Source: Pseudooceanicola sp. (GTDB taxonomy: Bacteria; Pseudomonadota; Alphaproteobacteria; Rhodobacterales; Rhodobacteraceae). From it: a stretch of DNA of 64,000 nucleotides. Positions 8,521-17,386 of this stretch are shown piece by piece. Under the pieces are notes generated by a model that was not told where the DNA came from, ran no database searches, and worked only from the letters and a program-made list of their open reading frames with translations. The stretch spans positions 62,001 through 126,000 of the forward strand of contig NZ_JARGNH010000002.1 in assembly GCF_029213205.1 (NCBI RefSeq), read 5' to 3'. A program made the position numbers and the translations under genes. Position 1 is the first letter of the stretch. Each line of letters starts with the position of its first letter.

Positions 8521-10319
8521 TGTTTCAAAGCTTTGACAGCCCCACTTCGCCCGAAGCGGGGCCGCCGCGTCTGGCCGCACTACGCGGTGAATTGGCCCAC
8601 GAGGGTCTGCAGGGTTTCCTGATCCCGCGCGCCGATGCGCATCAGGGCGAATATGTTGCGCCGCGCGACGACCGGCTGGCCTGGCTCACCGGTTTTACCG
8701 GGTCGGCAGGCTTTTGCATCGCGCTGGAGAAGGTCGCCGGGGTCTTTGTCGATGGCCGTTACCGGGTGCAGGTCAAGGCGCAGGTCGATCTGGGGCATTT
8801 CACCCCGGTCGACTGGCCCGAGACCAAGCCGGGCGACTGGCTCAAGACCCAGCTGCCCGGTGGCGTGGTCGGGTTTGATCCTTGGCTGCATGCGGTGAGC
8901 GAGATCGAGACGCTGCAAAGATCGCTGGACGGATCCGGGATCGGGCTGCGCGCGAGTGCAAATCTGCTGGATCGCTGCTGGGCCGACCAACCTGCCCCGC
9001 CGCTGGGCGCCATCACCCCCTACCCGCTGGACTTCGCCGGTGAGACCGCGGCAGACAAATGCGCCCGGCTGGCCAGGACCCTGACCGAGGCCGGACATCG
9101 CGCGGCGGTGATCACCCTGCCCGACAGCATCGCCTGGCTGCTGAACATCCGTGGCACTGACATTCCGCGCAATCCGGTGCCGCATTGCTTTGCGATTTTG
9201 CACGAGTCCGGTGCCGTCGATCTGTTCGCCGCCCCGGAAAAACTGGATTCGGCCCTGCGCGAACATCTGGGCGCCGGGGTTCGCCTCTGCGCGCCCGGCG
9301 ATTTCGGCCCCCGCCTGCAGGCCCTGACCGGCCCGGTGCGGATTGACCCGGCCAGCTGTCCGGTCTGGGTGCAGATGCAGCTCGGCGCTGCCGATATCCG
9401 CATCGCCCGCGCCGCCGATCCCTGCATCCTGCCCAAAGCCTGCAAGAACACCGCCGAGATCGAGGGCAGCCGCAGCGCCCATCTGCGCGACGCGGTGGCG
9501 ATGTGCCGGTTGCTGGCCTGGTTCGATTCCGCTGACAAAGCCGCCCTGCACGAGGTCGATATCGTCACCGCGCTGGAAGGGTTCCGCGCCGAGACCAATG
9601 CGCTGCGCGATATCTCATTCGACACGATCTGTGGCTCTGGCCCGAATGGCGCCCTGCCGCATTACCGGGTCAGCCAGGCCAGCAACCGGCAGCTGCGGGA
9701 TGGCGATTTGATCGTGCTGGACAGTGGCGGCCAATACCTCGACGGGACCACAGACATCACCCGAACCCTGATGGTGGGACAGCCCGGGCCTGAGGAAAAA
9801 GCCTGTTTTACCCGGGTGTTGCAAGGCATGATCGGGATTTCCCGGCTGCGGTTCCCCCGGGGATTGGCGGGGCAGCATCTGGATGCCATCGCCCGCCGCC
9901 CGCTGTGGGAGGCCGGGCTTGATTACGACCATGGCACCGGCCATGGCGTTGGCACCTATCTCTGCGTGCACGAGGGGCCGCAACGGTTGTCGCGGCTGTC
10001 GGATGTGGCGCTGCAACCGGGGATGATCCTGTCCAACGAACCGGGCTATTACCGCGAGGGCGCCTTTGGCATCCGCATTGAAAACCTGATCGTGGTGCAA
10101 GCCGCACCGGACCTGCCCGGCGGCGATAAGCGCGCGATGCTCGACTTTGAAACCCTGACTTGGGTACCAATCGACACCAGGCTGATCGATCAGGCCCTGC
10201 TGACCCGCGCCGAAGTCGATTGGATCAACGCCTACCATGCCGCCTGCCGCGAAAAAATTGCGCCACGGCTGGACGACAGCGTTGCAATATGGTTGCATCG
10301 CGCAACCGAGCCGATCTGA
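8520..10319 (+). CDS. Xaa-Pro aminopeptidase (M24B family)
   Basis: A 599-residue creatinase/aminopeptidase P-like enzyme that removes N-terminal residues preceding proline. Two creatinase-type N-terminal domains precede the catalytic pita-bread domain. The five dinuclear metal ligands can be placed: D401 and D412 (DSGGQYLDGTTDITRT), H475 (GTGHGVG), E507 (SNEPGYY) and E521 (RIEN). The length matches the long, three-domain subclass rather than the 440-residue PepP. It is cytoplasmic; no signal peptide. Its ATG overlaps the cobT stop by one base, an ordinary coupling without known functional link to B12 synthesis. Confidence 0.95.
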   Translation: MFQSFDSPTSPEAGPPRLAALRGELAHEGLQGFLIPRADAHQGEYVAPRDDRLAWLTGFTGSAGFCIALEKVAGVFVDGRYRVQVKAQVDLGHFTPVDWPETKPGDWLKTQLPGGVVGFDPWLHAVSEIETLQRSLDGSGIGLRASANLLDRCWADQPAPPLGAITPYPLDFAGETAADKCARLARTLTEAGHRAAVITLPDSIAWLLNIRGTDIPRNPVPHCFAILHESGAVDLFAAPEKLDSALREHLGAGVRLCAPGDFGPRLQALTGPVRIDPASCPVWVQMQLGAADIRIARAADPCILPKACKNTAEIEGSRSAHLRDAVAMCRLLAWFDSADKAALHEVDIVTALEGFRAETNALRDISFDTICGSGPNGALPHYRVSQASNRQLRDGDLIVLDSGGQYLDGTTDITRTLMVGQPGPEEKACFTRVLQGMIGISRLRFPRGLAGQHLDAIARRPLWEAGLDYDHGTGHGVGTYLCVHEGPQRLSRLSDVALQPGMILSNEPGYYREGAFGIRIENLIVVQAAPDLPGGDKRAMLDFETLTWVPIDTRLIDQALLTRAEVDWINAYHAACREKIAPRLDDSVAIWLHRATEPI

Positions 10320-10422
10320 CACGACCGGCCAGAACGCCCGTGTTTCCGGGCATTTCCACCACGACATGCGCCTGTTACATTTACACGGCACCAAGTTTTG
10401 ACGGCTCAGCGGAGGGCAGCAA

Positions 10423-10764
10423 ATGAGTGATATCACGATCCAAAAGGCCGCAGGCACCTGGACCGTCCGCGCCGGGGGCGCGGTTCTCGCCGAAAGCCGC
10501 AACGCGCTGCAACTGAATGAGGGCGACCACCCCTATGTGGTCTATTTCCCGCGCGGTGACGTGGCGATGGCATTTCTGGACAAGACCGATCACAGCAGCC
10601 ATTGCCCGAAAAAGGGCGATGCCAGCTATTATTCGATCATCACCAAGAGCACGGAGCTGGCGAATGCCGCCTGGAGCTATGAGGATCCGTTTCCCGGCGT
10701 CGCCGAGATCAAGGATCACCTCGCCTTTTACGCCAGTGAATTCGTGACCGTCGAACGGGTCTGA
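10423..10764 (+). CDS. DUF427 domain protein
   Basis: A 113-residue protein containing a whole DUF427 domain: GTWTVRAGGAVLAESRNAL at the start, YVVYFPRGDVAMAFLDKT, the conserved HCPKKGDASYYSI and the final ENPF-like EDPFPGVAEIKDHLAFY. The fold is a small beta-rich domain of unknown biochemical role, widespread in bacteria. A good site (GGAGGGCAGC) precedes the ATG. It is followed after 24 bp by an FAD oxidoreductase, probably one transcript. Confidence 0.92.
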   Translation: MSDITIQKAAGTWTVRAGGAVLAESRNALQLNEGDHPYVVYFPRGDVAMAFLDKTDHSSHCPKKGDASYYSIITKSTELANAAWSYEDPFPGVAEIKDHLAFYASEFVTVERV

Positions 10765-10788
10765 CTGCATATCGAAGGGTGACATGAC

Positions 10789-11826
10789 ATGACACATCGG
10801 GTGGTGGTCATCGGGGCCGGATTGATCGGGACGATGGTCGCCCGCGCGCTGGCGCAGGGTGGCCGCCACGATGTGACCCTGATCGAGGCGACCCAGGGGC
10901 TGGGGCGCGGGGTTTCGGCGATGTCATTTGGCTGGGTCACCCAGCTGGCCGGATGGCAGCCGCCATCCCAGGTGAAATTCGATCTGCTGCTGGCCGGACG
11001 GCGCGCCTATGACGGGCTGAACGCCGCAATGCGCGAAAAGCTGTTCGTGCCCGGCGACGGCGCGCTGGTCTGGCGTGACAGCCCCGAGGCGACGGAGGCA
11101 TTGATCGCCGAACGCCGTGCCCTGGGCGCCAATGTGCAGGGCCTGGACCGAGCCGCAATTCAACGGGTGGCGCCGCATCTGGCGGTGGTTCCCGATCTGG
11201 CGGCGCATGCGCCCGATGACATCTTTCTGCGCCCCGGCATGGCCGCCGGGCGACTGGCCGATAGCGCTGTCGATTCCGGGGCGGTGGTGGTCACCAACCA
11301 GACCGCGCTTGGCATTGCCACCGAGAGCGGCCGGGTCACTGGCGTCTATCTGGCCGAAACCACCGTCCCCGCCGACAGTGTGGTGCTGGCCACCGGCGCG
11401 ATGACCCACCGGATGCTGCCCGAGGGCGCCAGCGCCCCGGAGATCACCACCTCGCCCTCGGCGCTGATCACCCTGACCGCCGAAGGCCCGGCGCCGACGC
11501 TGGCGCTCTCTGGGCCGGGGCTGGAAATCCGCAAGGACCGGCGCCCGGATCACTTTCTGGTCGCGGCGCCGCTGCGCGGCGAAGACGGCCCCACGCTGGA
11601 GGCGCTGGCCGAAGAGAAATGCCAGACCGCCAGGGACTGGTTCCCCGGTCTGCGCAATTGGCATGTGGCCAGTTCCGGCATTGGCCAGCGCCCGATGCCG
11701 CAGACCGACACCGGTCTGATCGCTGAGGAAACCGCTGGTGTTTCAGGTCTGTACGTCGCGGCGGCACATCCCGGCGTGTCGCTTGCGCCGGTGGTCACCG
11801 AGCGCATTCTGGCGCTGCTCAGCTAG
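10789..11826 (+). CDS. FAD-dependent oxidoreductase (DAO family)
   Basis: A 345-residue flavoprotein of the D-amino-acid oxidase/glycine oxidase family. The dinucleotide-binding motif is VVVIGAGLIGTMVARALA at residues ~5-22 and the C-terminal FAD contact is VSGLYVAAAHPGVSLAPVV. It should oxidise a secondary or primary amine, but no substrate can be read from the sequence. No membrane segment or signal is seen. It follows DUF427 closely and ends by overlapping the convergent GT61 gene by 8 bp. Confidence 0.88.
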   Translation: MTHRVVVIGAGLIGTMVARALAQGGRHDVTLIEATQGLGRGVSAMSFGWVTQLAGWQPPSQVKFDLLLAGRRAYDGLNAAMREKLFVPGDGALVWRDSPEATEALIAERRALGANVQGLDRAAIQRVAPHLAVVPDLAAHAPDDIFLRPGMAAGRLADSAVDSGAVVVTNQTALGIATESGRVTGVYLAETTVPADSVVLATGAMTHRMLPEGASAPEITTSPSALITLTAEGPAPTLALSGPGLEIRKDRRPDHFLVAAPLRGEDGPTLEALAEEKCQTARDWFPGLRNWHVASSGIGQRPMPQTDTGLIAEETAGVSGLYVAAAHPGVSLAPVVTERILALLS

Positions 11827-13033
11827 CTGAATCGCCCACTGACTCGGCCCGCAGCGCCCGGCGCTGGCGGCGTTTTCGGGTGTCGACGGCAGTCATCTTT
11901 TCCGCACGCTTGCCCATCAGCGCCACCACCTCGTCGTCGCTCATATCCGCCCAACCGGCTTTGCCGCTGACGAACCCACCCGCCGTGAGATCCCGTTCGA
12001 CCTGTGGGAAATCCAGCTCGCCCAGCCCCATCCGCTTGGCCTTGGTGCCGTCGGGCATCCAGATCCGGCGCAGCGCCTGCACCGCCAGCGGCTCGCGCCC
12101 GCCAAAGCTGGCGAGATGCTGTTCGATGAAATTCGAGGCCGAGGATTTGCGCCGCAGGACCACCGCCACATGCTGATGCGGACGCGCCACCATCGCGAAC
12201 ATATGCAGCGCAGAGCCTTCGGCGCCGATCACATGGGTGGCCGCCTTGTAGCGCGCCACCTGCACGTCAAGCGAATGCTTTTGCGGGTGAAAAATCTCAT
12301 AACCCTCGGCGGCGAGATAGGTCTCCAGCCGGGTCTCGCCGATCAGCCCGCCGCGACCAACCCCGAGTTCGGAGCGCGAGATATAGAGTTTCTCGCCACC
12401 CTCGGCCGCGATATTGGTGGCGAAACGGGCATGCACCGCATCCCGATAGGCATCGGTGCCACGAATGATCTCGCCCAGGCCGAACCCCTGCCCCGGCACC
12501 AACAGATGTTCGACCCGAACCGGCTGGGTCACCACCTGGATCGGCAGGTCACAGCCCATTTGATCGACAAACCCCTGCTGAAACCCGGCCAGATGTTCGC
12601 CGACGGCGGGTCGCTTTGGAATGAACAGGATGCCATCAGCGTCATCGATCTGATCCAGCGCCCAGAGCCGGGTGGTGCTTTCGGCCAGGAAATGCCCGAA
12701 ATGCTGCCACAGCACCCCGCCCCAGATCCACTTGCCCTTGAGCTTGATCAGCGCGCCGCCGGGCTTTTCCGGCTTTGTGGTCAGCGGTCGCCATTTGCGC
12801 CAGAGCGCACCCTCGGGGCAATAGCGCCCATCCGCATGCAACACCCCGGCGGGCTGCACAAAGGCGCTTTCGAGCGGCGGCACCACATAGGCATTGTCGA
12901 GCTGGATCAGGGCCTCTGACCAGCCACCACTCGACAGGGGCTTGCCCGCCGGATCGCTGGGATCAAGGACCGGGCCCCCGGCCGCGGGATCAGCGGCAGG
13001 ATCGAGCGCAGGCTGGACGGCGGCCTTGCTCAT
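11819..13033 (-). CDS. Glycosyltransferase family 61 protein
   Basis: A 404-residue GT61 (DUF563) glycosyltransferase. Diagnostic parts: GGVLWQHFGHFLAESTTRLW, then EKLYISRSEL, EIFHPQKHSLDVQVARYKAA and VIGAEGSALHMFAMV, the core of the family. Such enzymes transfer sugars in capsule or exopolysaccharide synthesis. The ATG at 13033 overlaps the stop of the upstream FkbM gene by 4 bp (ATGA), so the pair is made together and probably acts on the same glycan. The N-terminus is proline- and alanine-rich (residues 5-35) and may be a flexible linker. The last ~25 residues are basic. Confidence 0.88.
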   Translation of the reverse strand: MSKAAVQPALDPAADPAAGGPVLDPSDPAGKPLSSGGWSEALIQLDNAYVVPPLESAFVQPAGVLHADGRYCPEGALWRKWRPLTTKPEKPGGALIKLKGKWIWGGVLWQHFGHFLAESTTRLWALDQIDDADGILFIPKRPAVGEHLAGFQQGFVDQMGCDLPIQVVTQPVRVEHLLVPGQGFGLGEIIRGTDAYRDAVHARFATNIAAEGGEKLYISRSELGVGRGGLIGETRLETYLAAEGYEIFHPQKHSLDVQVARYKAATHVIGAEGSALHMFAMVARPHQHVAVVLRRKSSASNFIEQHLASFGGREPLAVQALRRIWMPDGTKAKRMGLGELDFPQVERDLTAGGFVSGKAGWADMSDDEVVALMGKRAEKMTAVDTRKRRQRRALRAESVGDSAS

Positions 13034-13746
13034 CCTTCGTAGACTTTTTCGCAGGCCCAAACCGTGCGGCTGGAACAGGGGGCGATGCGCTGGAACCCGG
13101 CGTCGCGAACGATCGCCTTGGCCTCGCGCATGCCTTCGACACCATAGGCTTCGGGATGGAATTCCAGAACCATCGCGCGCAGCCGGGACAGATCGGCACT
13201 GCGCAGGATGTCGAGCTCGGCGCCTTCGATATCCATGATCAGCACATCGGCCTTGGCGACGACGCGGTTGAAATCGGCAGTCTGCACCGCGACCGGGCGT
13301 GTCGCCCGATTTTGCCGCTCGATCACCGAGGCGCCAAGGAACGAATTGGTCACATGCAGGGTCACCTCTTCGGGGCGATCCGCACCGGCCCAGAGTATCC
13401 GGTTTTCCACCGAAATCCGATCGGTCAGCTTGTTGCGCGTATAAAGGGCCTCAATATGCGGGATCAGGTCCGGGTTGGCCTCATAGCTCATCACCCGCGC
13501 CGGTCGCATGTTGCGCGCGACCACCGCCCCGACAATGCCGAGGCCGGCGCCCAGTTCCAGCACCGTATCGCCGGCGCGCACAACCCGCAGCGCGCCAATG
13601 ATTTCCTGCTCTTCGTAGCGGCCGGCATTGATCCGGGCCACCCGGTTGGCGTTGAGAAATGGTGAATCGGGCACATCGACACCCATGCAGCAGGCTGCGG
13701 GCGGCTGGTGCTCCTCCTTCTTGGCTCTCGCCATCAGTCCGAACAT
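13030..13746 (-). CDS. FkbM family methyltransferase
   Basis: A 238-residue SAM-dependent methyltransferase. Motif I is DTVLELGAGLGIVGAVVA, acidic loop MSYEANPDL, and the FkbM-typical VLIMDIEGAELDIL and AMVLEFHPEAYG follow. FkbM enzymes O-methylate sugars or polyketides; the coupled GT61 gene points to methylation of a surface glycan. Upstream (13747-13800) is an AT-rich stretch with a run of T/A that could hold its promoter. Confidence 0.9.
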   Translation of the reverse strand: MFGLMARAKKEEHQPPAACCMGVDVPDSPFLNANRVARINAGRYEEQEIIGALRVVRAGDTVLELGAGLGIVGAVVARNMRPARVMSYEANPDLIPHIEALYTRNKLTDRISVENRILWAGADRPEEVTLHVTNSFLGASVIERQNRATRPVAVQTADFNRVVAKADVLIMDIEGAELDILRSADLSRLRAMVLEFHPEAYGVEGMREAKAIVRDAGFQRIAPCSSRTVWACEKVYEG

Positions 13747-13884
13747 GCTCTTACCCCGTTGCTCGGTAAATTTATTTTTTTGTTATGGGATCAGTGTAAT
13801 GGCGCGGCAGGCCGGCACAAACAGCGACGCGTGCGCGGCCCGCGTTCCGTTATGGAATGTGCCTTGGGCGCATCGCTTTTGGGT

Positions 13885-15648
13885 CTAGCTGTGTTCTTCG
13901 GCGGCGGTCGCCGCCAGCGCACCGTTGTAAACCTTGAGCGCGTCGACATGAAACAGCGCGCCGAGCAGCTCGGGCGGCTTGTCCGCCCCGCCCAGTGTCA
14001 CCACCGGCAGATAGACCGCGCCGGTGCGTTCGAACATCGGCATCGCGGTTTCCAGCGTCGCCGAGGCATCCAGATAACTGCCGGATTCGATCATTTCCCA
14101 ACAGGCGTCGTCGGGCGCGGCCCGCTCTGACCCGACCGCGCGCATGGTCCCCGAGACATGAAAAACCGCCAGCAGATAGCTCTGCGGCCCGGCAGCGAGA
14201 TGGATATTGCGCCGTTCCAGCTGGCTGAGAAAGAACGACCGGTCGACCAGCCTGGTGCCGACCGCGACCGAGGTTGAAATCGTCACCATCACCGCCAGGC
14301 CGGTGGCCCAGTCGCCGGTCAGTTCGAACACGATCAGGGTGGTCGAAATCGGCGCGCCCAGCACCGCCGCCGCCACCCCGCCCATCCCGGCCAGCGCATA
14401 GAGGGTGGCCGAGCCCGAGACCTCGGGAAACAGCCCGGTGGCGATATACCCAAAGGCCAGCCCGGTCAGCGCCCCGATCATCAGCGCGGGCGAAAACACC
14501 CCGCCGCCCATCCGCCCGCCAAAGGTGACCGCCACCGCCACGGTCTTGAGCACCGCGAACAGGATCGCCTGCGACAACAGCAATTCGCCGGTCAGCGCCA
14601 GCGAAGTGGTCTCATAGCCAACGCCGATGATATGCGGGAACGGAATCGCCATCATCCCCAACAGCCCGCCCGCCAGCGCCGGGCGCAGCCAGCGCGGGAT
14701 CCCGGCGCGTTTTTGCAGGGCGCCGGCAAAATCCTCGGCCGCAAAGATGGTCAGCATCACCAGCCCGGCGACGATCCCGCAGATCAGCCCGAGCAGCAGA
14801 AAGGCCGGCAATTCCTGATAAAAGCCGAACATCGAAGTGGTCGGCAGCTCGAATTCGGTCACGCCGCCGAATTTCAGCCGGTTGATCACAGTGCCCGCGA
14901 CACTGGCGATGACAATCGGGGCAAAGGCGTGGATGGCGAAATGGCGCAACACCACCTCGAGCGCGAACAGCGCCCCGGCGATGGGCGCGTTGAAACTGGC
15001 CGAGACCGCCGCCGCCACCGCGCAGCCCAGCAGATCGCGCCCGGTCACCCCGTCGGCGCGAATCCGGCGCAGCACCCAGGTCGACATCACCGCGGCCATA
15101 TGCACCACCGGCCCTTCACGGCCCGAGGATCCACCGGTGCTGAGGGTGATCAGCGAGGCCACAGCCGAGGCGATGCCGGCCCGCCCCTCGACCCGGCCCT
15201 TGTGCAGGGCGGCGCCCTCGATCACGTCCGAAACCGCGCGGACCCGGCCATCCGGGGTGAACCAATGCAGGATCACCCCGACCAGCAGGCCACCGATGAT
15301 CGGGATCAGCAGGATCATGAACCACGGCAGGGTTTCGGCAAAGGAGTGCAGCAAATGCACATCCTCGACTCCGTAGAGGCTGCTCTGGATATAGCCAATC
15401 GCCATGCGGAACCCGAGGGCCGCGAACCCGGCGGCAATCCCGATGATCAGCGCGATCAGCCAGAACTGGAACTGGCTGGGACCGCGCGAGCGCAGCACCT
15501 TCCAGGCCTGTCGCAGATGCGCCAGGGCAAAGCTCAGCGCCGCGGCGATTGGTCCCGGAGCCGGCCCCGAACTCTGTGCACCACGCGACCCTGGGGGCTG
15601 GTCGCCCTCAGCCGTGTCATTCACCGCTCTTTCGTCCGCGCCGCGCAT
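13885..15648 (-). CDS. ClC-family chloride channel/transporter with C-terminal CBS region
   Basis: A 587-residue polytopic membrane protein of the ClC family. The anion selectivity segments are visible: GGSSGREGP (residues ~172-180, with gating glutamate E178) and GGRMGGGVFSPALMIGA. A C-terminal cytosolic tail after the last helix (about residue 475 on) resembles a CBS-like regulatory domain. The 'internal' proton-pathway glutamate of exchangers (E203 in the E. coli protein) aligns with V232 here (FALEVV), as in animal channel-type ClCs. The start may be ATG 15648 or GTG 15624, which has a better purine-rich site. Only 45 bp separate it from the divergent FAD dehydrogenase start. Confidence 0.9.
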   Translation of the reverse strand: MRGADERAVNDTAEGDQPPGSRGAQSSGPAPGPIAAALSFALAHLRQAWKVLRSRGPSQFQFWLIALIIGIAAGFAALGFRMAIGYIQSSLYGVEDVHLLHSFAETLPWFMILLIPIIGGLLVGVILHWFTPDGRVRAVSDVIEGAALHKGRVEGRAGIASAVASLITLSTGGSSGREGPVVHMAAVMSTWVLRRIRADGVTGRDLLGCAVAAAVSASFNAPIAGALFALEVVLRHFAIHAFAPIVIASVAGTVINRLKFGGVTEFELPTTSMFGFYQELPAFLLLGLICGIVAGLVMLTIFAAEDFAGALQKRAGIPRWLRPALAGGLLGMMAIPFPHIIGVGYETTSLALTGELLLSQAILFAVLKTVAVAVTFGGRMGGGVFSPALMIGALTGLAFGYIATGLFPEVSGSATLYALAGMGGVAAAVLGAPISTTLIVFELTGDWATGLAVMVTISTSVAVGTRLVDRSFFLSQLERRNIHLAAGPQSYLLAVFHVSGTMRAVGSERAAPDDACWEMIESGSYLDASATLETAMPMFERTGAVYLPVVTLGGADKPPELLGALFHVDALKVYNGALAATAAEEHS

Positions 15649-15693
15649 GCCCTAATTTGATCCGATCCGCCCAATTGTTCAGGAAACGCCACT

Positions 15694-17070
15694 ATGGCAC
15701 ATAACGCCGCCCTCTCCGCACTTGCTGATGTCTTAGGCGATGCACTCAGCCGGTCCAAGTCCGATCTGGACCTGCATGGCCGCAGCGAAAGCCATTTCCC
15801 CCTGACCCTGCCGGATGCGGTGGCCTATCCCGCCTCCACCGATCAGGTGGCCGCGATCCTGCGGATCTGCGCCGAACACCGCTGCCCGGTCACCGCCTGG
15901 GGCACCGGCACCTCGCTTGAGGGGCAGTCGCAGGCGGTCGAGGGGGGCGTGGTGGTGGATTTTTCCGCGATGAACCAGGTTCTGGAGATCAATCAGGCGG
16001 ATATGGATGTGCGCGTCCAGCCCGGACTGACCCGCGAGGCGCTGAACCAGGAATTGCGCGCCACCGGGTTGTTCTTTCCGGTCGATCCCGGCGCCAATGC
16101 GGCGCTTGGCGGCATGGCCTCGACCCGGGCCAGCGGCACCACCGCGCTGCGCTATGGCACCATGCGCGATCATGTGCTGGGGCTTGAGGTGGTGCTGGCC
16201 GACGGCCGGGTGATCCGGACCGGCACCAGGGCGCGCAAATCCGCAGCGGGCTATGATCTGACCGCGCTGTTCGTTGGCGCCGAGGGCACCCTGGGCCTGA
16301 TCACCGAATTGACCCTGCGCCTGCATGGCCAGCCCGAGGCGATCAGCGCCGCGGTCTGCGCCTTCGCGCGGATCGATGATGCGGTGCAGACGGTGATCGA
16401 GACCATCCAGATGGGCATTCCGATGGCGCGGATGGAGTTCATCGATGCCGCCAGCGTCCGGGCGGTGAATGCCTATGCGCAGATGGCGCTGCCGGAATTG
16501 CCGCATCTGCTGGTCGAATTCCATGGCTCGGACAGCGCCGTCGCCGAACAGGCAGAAAGCTTTGGCGCCCTGGTTGCCGACCATGGCGGCATGGGCTTTG
16601 AATGGGCCGCCCGCGCCGAAGACCGCGCCGCGCTCTGGCATATGCGGCACAATGCCTATTACGCAATCCTCGCCGCCCGGCCCGGCTGCCGGTCGATTGT
16701 CACCGATGTCTGCGTGCCGATCTCGCGACTGGCCGAGGCGGTCGAGGCGACCATCGCCGACCTCGCGGCGCACGGGGTCAACGGCCCGATCCTGGGTCAT
16801 GTCGGCGACGGCAATTTCCATGCCATCCTGATGTTCGACCCCAGTGACGCAGATGAACGCGACCAGGCCCTGGCGGCGGCGGCGCGAATGGTCGACCGGG
16901 CGCTGGAGATGGGCGGCACCGCGACCGGTGAACATGGCATCGGCATCGGCAAGCGCGGCTATATGCAACGCGAACATGGCGAGGCCTGGCAGGTGATGGG
17001 CGCGTTGAAAGCCACGCTTGATCCTTTGGGGATTCTCAATCCGGGCAAATTGGTGCCTCCAGCAGGCTGA
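15694..17070 (+). CDS. FAD-linked D-2-hydroxyacid dehydrogenase (LDHD/GlcD type)
   Basis: A 458-residue vanillyl-alcohol-oxidase-fold flavoprotein. FAD-binding part: TAWGTGTSLEGQSQAVEGG, then VDPGANAALGGMASTRASGT and VGAEGTLGLITELTLRL. The C-terminal substrate cap carries GHVGDGNFH and the family-ending ATGEHGIGIGKRGYM. It probably oxidises D-lactate or glycolate, passing electrons to cytochrome or quinone. Single-subunit LDHD is favoured over GlcD because no glcE or glcF follows. Divergent from the ClC gene; followed by a 316-bp gap before the convergent recN. Confidence 0.9.
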   Translation: MAHNAALSALADVLGDALSRSKSDLDLHGRSESHFPLTLPDAVAYPASTDQVAAILRICAEHRCPVTAWGTGTSLEGQSQAVEGGVVVDFSAMNQVLEINQADMDVRVQPGLTREALNQELRATGLFFPVDPGANAALGGMASTRASGTTALRYGTMRDHVLGLEVVLADGRVIRTGTRARKSAAGYDLTALFVGAEGTLGLITELTLRLHGQPEAISAAVCAFARIDDAVQTVIETIQMGIPMARMEFIDAASVRAVNAYAQMALPELPHLLVEFHGSDSAVAEQAESFGALVADHGGMGFEWAARAEDRAALWHMRHNAYYAILAARPGCRSIVTDVCVPISRLAEAVEATIADLAAHGVNGPILGHVGDGNFHAILMFDPSDADERDQALAAAARMVDRALEMGGTATGEHGIGIGKRGYMQREHGEAWQVMGALKATLDPLGILNPGKLVPPAG

Positions 17071-17131
17071 AATTCATCGCCAGCCGCGGCCAACCCGCCG
17101 CCGCGCAAGCCGCCGTTCGCGGGGGGTGTCA

Positions 17132-17246
17132 CCTCGGAATTGCGTTGGCCCGAGGGCTAACCGAGGCGCTGAAACGCAGGTTCGGGCTGACCGCCTTGGA
17201 AAACGATATGCCGAGGGCCCAAGCCACAGCCTGACCCCGGGCTTGG
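17132..17246. other. Intergenic stretch with hairpins, no gene seen
   Basis: The 316-bp gap 17071-17386 between two convergent genes contains a nested stem (CCTCGG at 17132-17137 with CCGAGG at 17161-17166, enclosing TTGGCCC/GGGCTAA) and a second stem (CCAAGCC 17219-17225 with GGCTTGG 17240-17246). They may end transcription of both neighbours. I see no coding region. Confidence 0.45.
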
Positions 17247-17386
17247 TCGCAAGCCGCCGGTCCCGTGGCGCGCATAGTTTTCTTAAAAACCGCGTGTTGA
17301 TTGGTTATCAGTCACGCCGTGGTTCTGGGGTCTGGCAGGTTTCGAGACTGGGCGGATTTCAAAGCAGGGCCGCCTCGATTCCCGGC

